From: Moniliella sp. 'wahieum'
Lineage: Eukaryota; Basidiomycota; Moniliellomycetes; Moniliellales; Moniliellaceae
NCBI GenBank assembly: GCA_003971905.1
Contig: RSEE01000036.1
Coordinates: 186,001-250,000 of the forward strand
DNA length: 64,000 nt
Reading direction: 5' to 3'
Positions 57,059 to 64,000 of the stretch are shown here, one piece after another. Under the pieces are notes generated by a model. The model saw only the letters and a list, made by a program, of their open reading frames with translations, was not told where the DNA came from and did not search any database. A program made the translations under genes and the position numbers. The stretch's first letter is position 1; every line of letters begins with the position of its first letter.

Positions 57059-58529
57059 GGTACTTATGGGTGAGCCATGGGCTGCGCGTGAGCAACAAAC
57101 GATGAGAGTTGGGCGCGGCGGGAAACCCCTGGCGGTTGGGACATGGGATGAATGTGTTCAGGAGGGGAACTGAGGCCTCAGCCTGGGGCACCTGGGCTAG
57201 GCACGGAGGATGTGGCGACTAGAGTGGTGTGTACCGGAGTAGCAACAGTATAGCGCTACGGAAACGGTCGTGGCCAGGTGAATGGAAGCGAGCAGAGCTG
57301 GCTGTGGCGGCGGCAGTGGTGGAGGGTCGGAGCACAGATGGTCGTGTGTTAAGCTTGAAGGCAAAGGCAGCCGTGCGAGGACCAAGAAAAGGCAGATATG
57401 CAGGACCGAGTATCTTCCAAAGCAAGAAAGCAGCCGAGAGTGCTCAGGCTCTGGAGCGCTGAGACTCAGCTCTGGATCCGAGACGGAAGCCCTAGCTTGG
57501 AGGACTGTGCCAGGGCTGTGCCCTGTTTTGCACTATGTACCTGCAGGCTCTTGCGGCGCTTTGGCCATCGCCTCTGCCTGGCACCCGTGTGCAGGTACAA
57601 TTGTCCGCCATATGTACCCCAGGTCACATCCATCATCGATCGATCGGGACCTAAGCCTAAGCGCTAAGCTCTCTAAGATCTAAGGGTCTAGCGCCTAAGC
57701 CTAAGGCCCAAGGGCTATCGATCATCGATTATCGGCTATCTTATATCACTTGTTCGATGATCATCGGTCACTAGTCACTAGCTAGTCGCTTGAAGCTTGA
57801 CGCTTAATGCTTGATGCATGATGGATGCATGATGGCCGATCGCTGATCTCGGATCTCAGCCGTGAGCCGATGCACCAGGGTGCGCCCTGGTGCCCCGTTG
57901 TCGCAGTTCCCGTTGTCCCGCAGTTCCCGGAGCTCGTCGACGACGCGTTCGCCACCAGGGACGCACTTCGCTGCCACACATGCATGCATGATTGATACTT
58001 GATCAAATTTCAAATCGATGAACCGATGAACCGTACGCGTACAGATCGATGATCTCGATGATCGAAGGTCATTCAGATGAGCGTTGAAATTTGAAACGTT
58101 GAACTCGTACGCTTGCGATTAATGATTAACTAGAGGACCCCAGGGCTTAAGGCCCGACTTGTGGGTGCTACGTTCCATAGTTCCCTCGTCCACCGTTCCA
58201 TCGTCGCCACCGTAGCCACCGTTCCCCCATCCACCTAGCCACCGGTCCACTTTCGTTATTTCACCTACTATAAATAGCGTCCTGGCGGGTTTGGTTTAGC
58301 GCTGCACAAAACGTGTGATAAGACCACTCTGGTTTTGGCACAGTCGGGGCTAAGGCGAGGGGGAGACCAGGGTCGAGACTTTTCGTGGGGAAGGAGCAAG
58401 AGTAGAGGACATAGTGCGAAGTAGAAGGGACAGGGAAAGTGCGAGACGCTCGGGACGAAGAAATTGGAAATGGGAGCGAGATCAGGAAAACTATATGACA
58501 GTAGTCGGTTTTTGGCATAATAGTTTTTT
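57059..58529. other. intergenic; WOPR promoter and word arrays
   Basis: 57630-58110 is a dense mix of ATCATCGATCGATC, CCTAAGCCTAAGGCCC, TGATGCATGATGGATGC and TTGAAACGTTGAAC words. A short family-B piece lies at 58190-58260. Frames on the plus strand at 57229-57683 show no domains. Confidence 0.5.
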
Positions 58530-58864
58530 GGTTATATATGACGACGCCAGGATACTGTGCCATGCACCTAGACGGCGAGCAAAAATGTTTGGGCACTTGA
58601 ATGAATGAAACAATGAGAATTACTGAGTCTCCATGGAGATGCCTCACAGCTGTGGTGCCTACCACGCTCATTCGTGTCCACACACCGGCTATCTCCGGTT
58701 TGGAAACGGATGGCGGAGCCCAGAGGGTCCTCATCTGCTGGCGGTTCTTCTGGTTTCCTAACCAGATTTAGCGCCAACAAGAAACACACGCCAGATGAGA
58801 TGGGTTTAGGCCCAGCGTTTCTTTGTCCCACCCTGAACCTCTCTGTCAATGATATGGTTACAAT
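58530..58864 (+). repeat. dispersed family A, copy A6 (5'-truncated)
   Basis: It begins near GACGACGCCAGGATACTG (58540-58557), continues GGAAACGGATGGCGGAGCCC, and ends CGTTTCTTTGTCCCACCC ... CTCTGTCAATGATATGG at about 58840-58857. It retains only the 3' half. Confidence 0.7.
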
Positions 58865-59758
58865 TTCGGGAAGATTGCTGTCCACATGTCCATCGCAACG
58901 CACCGACAGTGTATCATAGCGAGACGCAAAACAGCAGAACTACACGGGATCATGTTTCAGTAACATGCAAGGCCCCGTCGCCCGATGATTGCAATACTCA
59001 GCAGTATTGGATCTCCACTGGACCGCAGTCCACATAATCTGCCAAAAGCTGTCGTCTGACATGCCAGTGGCATGCCACACGAGGAAATGCTATCGGAGGA
59101 TTACTTCTATAGCGCCGAGAGCCTTCGCAGCCTTCGCCTGATTCGCTTTTTCAACATTTATGCCGGTGAGATGGAGCTTAGATGGGAGGGGGAAATTACT
59201 TCAAAGGAGTCAGCTGGTCAGCATCCTCACCGCGCCCTTGTTAGGAGCTTTTTGAATGGGGGGACGTCTTGATGTTGTTGCTCATCGTAGGCGATGTTCT
59301 TCTTCTTCCACAGGGAGATGATGAAGTTCTCGCCTTCCTTTCCTGCACAGCGTATATAACTAAGGAAGCACGGAAGAGGCGGTCCCGCTCAACACAGCAG
59401 TATATGAGACAAACGGTCCCAGATAGCGCCTGGGGGCTACAGCCTGCCATGGCAGCAGCGTGGCCAGGTATCCCATCACATATCACCGCCATAGCACACA
59501 TCACACGTCGTCGCATGTCACATGTCCCTCACGTGCCACTACCGTCGAAGGAAGGACGTAGTCCATTTTGGCAGCCAGAGCTAGTCCAAATTTTAAATTG
59601 CAGTGGTAGGTTATCTCGACCCAATGTGTCAGGCGCAATATTCGCCGCAGCTAGTGTTCCTGTGCTCCAACCCTAGCAGAAGTTCTCCTCCAGAGATGAT
59701 GCCGGACGCTCGTTGTACCTTTCCGGCCAGCTGCTCTTTGACCACCAAGCTATCAAAA
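58865..59758. other. intergenic upstream of eL33
   Basis: CGTCGCATGTCACATGTCCC (59510-59530) is a word-family member. No gene is recognised. Confidence 0.4.
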
Positions 59759-60137
59759 ATGTCGCGCCTGTACGCCAAGGGCCGCATCCAGGGCCACCAG
59801 CGCTCCAAGCATGTCAGCCACCCGCACCACGTCGCTCATCCAGATCGACGGTGTGAACAACCAGGCGGATGCCAAGTTCTACCTCGGCAAGCGTGTGGCC
59901 TACGTGTACAAGGGTACCAAGGAGATCCGTGGCACCAAGGTCCGTGTTATCTGGGGCCGCGTCACTCGCTCTCACGGCAACTCGGGTATTGTGCGCGCCA
60001 AGTTTGCCACCAACATCCCTCCTGCGGCTTTGGCAAAAGCGTTCGCATCATGCTTTACCCCTCGAACAGTGCGTAGTTCATTCGGTTTTTGCCGCGTCGC
60101 ACAAGGACTAACCCACTGAACCCCTTGTGCAGTCTAA
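59759..60137 (+). CDS. RPL33: 60S ribosomal protein eL33 (L35Ae)
   Basis: Seen: ATG 59759 gives [20 protein letters not shown], then after one indel near 59820 [65 protein letters not shown], the complete eL33 core. A second indel near 60028 restores [13 protein letters not shown], and a 3' intron separates the final Ile codon and stop, giving the invariant end LYPSNI. Known: eL33 is an essential large-subunit protein near the E site. Length of about 107 aa fits the family. Confidence 0.95.
60069..60132 (+). other. eL33 terminal intron
   Basis: Donor GTGCGT, branch GACTAACCC and acceptor CTTGTGCAG; 64 nt. The last exon is only 5 nt (TCTAA), completing Ile plus stop. Confidence 0.88.
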
Positions 60138-61715
60138 CATGCATTGTACACTCTGTGACTGGATGTTATTGCACTCCCAAAATCCAAGTCCATGTACGAG
60201 TCGAGCGATGCCGAACCTCCGGTAATTATCCAGTGCACGCGACCTGTGCTCCTGCATCTTGTCATGGCATACTTTTGGCCTTGTTTTACGGCCAGGTTAC
60301 AGCCGACTTTGCATTTGTGCCAAAACGATCAGGACTATGGAATGGACCATAGCGCATGGGGAAACAAATACCTGCGATATATGTGGGAGGGCATGATTAC
60401 TATGGATCCTGCCGCTCAGAAAAGCTGGTTGGCACCCGTCTTCCGTATGAAGGGGCGGACTAGGGCGGATTAGACCAGCATACTGGGGATGCGAATAAGT
60501 ATTGGTGCTAGCAGGCAGGTTGACTTGCCAAGGGCCTTGTTGGCAAAGAGGTTGGTGCGGCGAGGCGACATACTCTCGACAGCAGCGTTAGTTGATGAGA
60601 CTATTTTCCTGGATATGGCATAGCACCAGTGTGCCTCTCCTCCAATTGAAAGTCCACCACATGGACCCTCCTGGCCGATTCGACCGTGTCTCTCGTTTTG
60701 TTACAGGCGGGGGTTGGCGTGTGCAGATAGTTAAGGTCAGTTTTGCAGAAGAGGGGGAAGTGGGGGACTAATTCACGATTTGAGTCGAAGACCTGAAAAG
60801 GGGCACAGGGAGATATTACCAGTGTCCACGGCGTAACACCACCGCACTTATACATATGAGGACTGTGTATAGTACACGCGCATATATATTGAGCTGGCCT
60901 ACTGCATTCTAACAACTGGAAGGGTCCATACTCACGCACGATCCATAACAAGTGACAGCTGTTGGAAGGTAGGGGTGGTCATGGTGACGGAGAGTGGTAT
61001 GGAGAGGCGGCTGATTTGCGGCGGTGCTGGTATTACAGACGACGCCATCTAGCATTGAAACAAATGCGACATCTGTCGTGATGTGCGACCCACAAGTACG
61101 TCCATGATTGTGGCAAGATCATTGGCTCGCCATGCAGCGTCGGGGACGACCCTCACCTCACTTCGTGCGCTGAGGCACCCCCTAACATGGCATCTCATGC
61201 ACGTTTTCGCGACAAAGATCCTAACCACCCGGAGCATTGATCACCTCAATGACGAAATTCAGGATAGCTACGAAGACGCTCTCATAGGCAGTGGACAAGT
61301 TATTTTCAAGCTCGGCCAGTCGATTGGAGCTTCCCACCGGGCTCTAAAAACATCGACCACATCCTGCGGACATCCGCACGTTCCCCTGTCCATCGTACCA
61401 AGCACTCCACTCATCATCGCGTGTCGGTACTATATATCACAACCATTGGAAGGTGCCATGCTTGAGTGGGTGCATGGCATAGGATGAAACATGCGGTTGG
61501 TCTCAACCTTCATAGAGGCTGCTGGGAGGTAAGGATCTACGCCATCAGAAGGATCACAGGGATAGGTGGAAGGTAAGGAGGGAAAACAGGTAGCCCGTGA
61601 GTAGACCCGCCCGTTCGCCTTCCTCTTTTACCGCTGGTTCGTCAAACAAACGCCGGAGTATGGCACGAAACAAGCCAGGGTTGCTCTTCCCAAAGGAGAA
61701 TCGTCAAGGTGCCAT
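60138..61715. other. intergenic, convergent 3' ends of eL33 and eL6
   Basis: Only scattered short frames (for example 61083-61487 plus) without domains. No repeat family member was noted. Confidence 0.4.
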
Positions 61716-62311
61716 TTAGAACTTCATGGCGTGAGGCTTGTCCGAGTTGCTCAGCGAGAAGGTGGTGGCCAGGTACTTGAGGTGGGTTGGGCCAGCCTTC
61801 TTGACAGCCGCGATGACGGCTTTGTCGATGGCCTTCTGGTCGGCAACCTTAGCAGCGGGGTGGGCCGCCTTGTTGGCCGGGTCAAGGAAGAAGGCCTGCT
61901 CGGGCTTGGGGCCACGGGTCTTCTCCTGAGCGAAGTAGGCATCGGTCACGTTCTCGGGCACCTTAACAGAGCTCACATCGATGTGCGTCGACGTGGCGAT
62001 AACGTAGGCCTGGTTCACACGGCGGAGAGGCACCCGTTCACCTTGAATGGACCCGTGACGAGGAGGAGACCCGACTCGAGCTGCTTGAGGAAGACGACAC
62101 GCTTGCCCGCGAAGCGGCCGGCAAGGAGGATGAGCACAGTGCCGGGCGTAATGCTGGCACGCAGCTTAGAGGGCTTGTTGACCTTGCGCGACACCTTGGG
62201 CTTAGGGGCGTCCACAGCAGGGTAGTACTTGTGGGCCCGCTGGGCGGGCAAAGTACGGGTGCCCTTGCCGAATGGCTTGCTCTGAGTAGCAGCGGCGTTG
62301 ACAGCGGCCAT
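61716..62311 (-). CDS. RPL6: 60S ribosomal protein eL6
   Basis: Seen: ATG 62311 gives [19 protein letters not shown]..., then [45 protein letters not shown], the KOW-like eL6 core. After one G is restored to the run near 62034 comes [21 protein letters not shown], and the C-terminus ends DKPHAMKF with TAA at 61716-61718. Known: eL6 is a large-subunit protein near expansion segments of 25S rRNA. About 198 aa is the usual fungal length. No intron is required inside the frame; a 5'UTR intron cannot be excluded. Confidence 0.94.
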
Positions 62312-62827
62312 TTTTTTATCTGTGGTGGAGATATGGAAGTCAGATCGGAAGGGCGGTCCAGCGAGCAAGGCAGGGGAACGAGCAAAGGTGGAGCAACGTA
62401 CGAGTTAAGCCTTGATGGTCTTGCGGGTGAGGTGAACGACGATGAGCTGGCCAACGAGGCCAGCGGTAAGCAGAAGCCTGACTGGATGGTGCTAGGGTTA
62501 AGAAGTGGATAATGCACTTTGGAGAGGACGGGACACTGATGATACGCTTGCCCACCAGAATTGCGCCGTAGCTAAACAACGTAGGGTTGGCATCACGTGC
62601 TGGAACTGCATTGCTTTGAACAATACTGAAATCTTTGGAATTTCAAAGATGAAATATCTGTGTCGGTGCATTTGAGCTGCGCGTCAGGGATGATAGGATG
62701 ATCGATGATCGATGGACACCATTCCGCCTGCCCGGATTCCGTGACATTTTTTTCTTTTCCCCCCCACAAGCAGTAGCACTGCCAGGGCTGCCCCACCCCT
62801 CCCCCCACCACCTCTGAGCTCTTCACC
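62312..62827. promoter_or_regulatory. shared divergent promoter of eL6 and MRT4
   Basis: A 516-bp region lies between the start codons of two ribosome-synthesis genes. It contains ATGATCGATGATCGATGG (62697-62714) and T/C-rich tracts (62745-62770) typical of strong fungal promoters. Confidence 0.5.
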
Positions 62828-63768
62828 ATGCCGCGCGCACGCCGCAACAAAGTTGTCTCGCTGACGCAGACCAGTAAGAAGACTAGGGCCGACAAGGAGT
62901 CTTTCGCGCGACACGGTCCGTGATACCGCCAACAAGTTTACCTATGCATGGCTCTTCTCTATTGGCAACATGCGAAATGCCTACATCAAGGATGTCCGGC
63001 AACTCTGGGAGGGCAGCCGTATTTTCTTTGGAAAAGCGGTGTCATTCGCTTTGCTCTTGGCACGGAGGAACAGAATGAACTCCGACCCGGTATCTCTGCT
63101 CTGTCCAACGTACGTTTCATAATCATGCCGGTTTTTCGGGAACGAAACTAACATGGTTTTTATGCCCTACAGCGCCTGACTGGTCAAGTAGGCATCCTCT
63201 TCACGATTCTCCCCGGAAGAAGTGCAGGACTGGTTCGAGAGCTACTCTCGCCCGCGACTTTGCACGCGCGGGCAACATTGCGACGGAAACGGTCGTCCTC
63301 CGAAGGGGCCCGTACAGATGCGCACCACACCGCCCGAGAATCTGCCTCATCCATCGAGCCCCAACTGAGGCAGTTGGGCATGCCCACCGAACTGCAGCGT
63401 GGTGTGCCTACCCTGCTTCGGGACTTCACCCGTCTGCAAAAGGGCGAGAAATTGAGCAAGGAGGCTGCACATTCTGAAACTCCTGCTTGTCCAGCAAGCT
63501 GAGTTCCGCATTATCCCGCTGGCCTACTGGAGTGCTGTGGCTCGCGGCGATAAGGCAGAGGGTGCATTTACCGAGCTTGAGCTCACTCTGAACAGAGAGC
63601 TGTGATTGAGCAAAGCGGAGCGGACCTGGCGGTAGTGGGTCAATCCGGAACAAGGCAGATGGCACTAAGGTTGCCACGGCCCAGAATGCAAGCGACGACG
63701 ACGAGGACGTTGAAATTGACGATGGCGACCAGGTCACCGACGGGATGCTCCCTGCCCACCTCCGCTGA
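62828..63768 (+). CDS. MRT4: MRT4, uL10-like 60S assembly factor
   Basis: Seen: MPRARRNKVVSLTQTSKKTRADKE, the MRT4 N-terminus, then FTYAWLFSIGNMRNAYIKDVRQLWEGSRIFFGK and, after an indel in the AAAA run near 63035, ALGTEEQNELRPGISALSN. After the intron come RLTGQVGILFT and DFARAGNIATETVVLPEGP. EPQLRQLGMPTELQRGVPTLL then leads to AEFRIIPLAYWSA and an acidic tail (DDDEDVEIDDGDQVTDG) ending at TGA 63766-63768. Known: Mrt4 occupies the uL10 (P0) site on nucleolar pre-60S particles and is exchanged for P0 in the cytoplasm. Six or so frame changes are present (for example about 62905, 63035, 63205, 63435, 63600). The family call rests on both ends and the middle. Confidence 0.93.
63110..63172 (+). 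other. MRT4 intron
   Basis: Donor GTACGT, branch AAACTAACATGG and acceptor GCCCTACAG; 63 nt. It joins ALSN|RLTGQVGIL. Confidence 0.88.
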
Positions 63769-64000
63769 CGCCTTGTTCACCTTTGCCTAGTTTGCCTGCA
63801 TTTCGTCTCGACCCCACACTCCTCGAATGTACTATTACCTCATGGCGCCTAGCTTGGGACCATGGGGGTGGACTGTGACAGAAACCAAACTCAAAAGGTG
63901 CCGAGTGGGCTCCTGAGAGGTTAAAATGGGGAAGATGCTGGATATTCGGTATACAGCAAGCCGTGAACACAGGCACAAACATGCATGACTTGATGCATGA
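63769..64000. other. MRT4 3' flank; window end
   Basis: No gene. The last 20 bases begin a new ATGCATGA word array. Confidence 0.4.

Overview
The window is nuclear DNA from a fungus, most likely a basidiomycete. Introns are short and few (0-2 per gene, 33-195 nt, GTA/GTT/GTG donors and CTAAC/CTGAC-type branch sites). TRP1 is a three-domain fusion, and there are fungal-specific families: a Gti1/Pac2 (WOPR) regulator, Dma-type FHA-RING, fungal GABA/choline permease and fungal laccase. Few introns and long palindrome-rich spacers would fit Ustilaginomycotina or a relative; that placement is a guess.

Layout. 0-31 kb is mostly genic: LTV1 (+), G-protein beta (-), TRP1 (+), a large unknown protein (-), glycogen synthase GSY1 (-), a very long acidic low-complexity protein (-), condensin subunit 3 (-), an MFS exporter (+) and a GABA-type amino-acid permease (-). 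31-41 kb is accessory DNA: palindromic word arrays, dispersed repeats, a CT-rich block and no convincing gene. 41.4-43.5 kb is a DMA1/CHFR-like FHA-RING ubiquitin ligase. 43.5-46.9 kb is again repeats, including a head-to-head pair of one family. 46.9-51 kb carries a secreted laccase and ribosomal protein eL28. 51-59.7 kb mixes repeats with a candidate small secreted protein behind a perfect 22-bp inverted repeat, and a WOPR-box transcription factor. 59.7-64 kb is a ribosome block: eL33 (+), eL6 (-) and MRT4 (+).

How the genes relate. Five genes serve ribosome synthesis (LTV1, eL28, eL33, eL6, MRT4). TRP1 has a Gcn4-like site upstream. The WOPR factor lies about 2 kb from the candidate secreted peptide; WOPR factors in other fungi control morphology and secreted effectors, so the pairing is suggestive only.

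Sequence quality. Almost every conserved gene is broken by one-base indels, mostly in short homopolymer runs (TRP1, GSY1, laccase, eL28, eL33, eL6, MRT4, condensin, both transporters). Essential single-copy genes would not all be dead, so I read these as base-calling errors. CDS coordinates span start to stop across such breaks.

The most unusual content is intergenic: (1) about ten families of short self-complementary words arrayed through the spacers, and (2) a dispersed repeat with a fixed 3' end, variable 5' truncation and a conserved coding tail.
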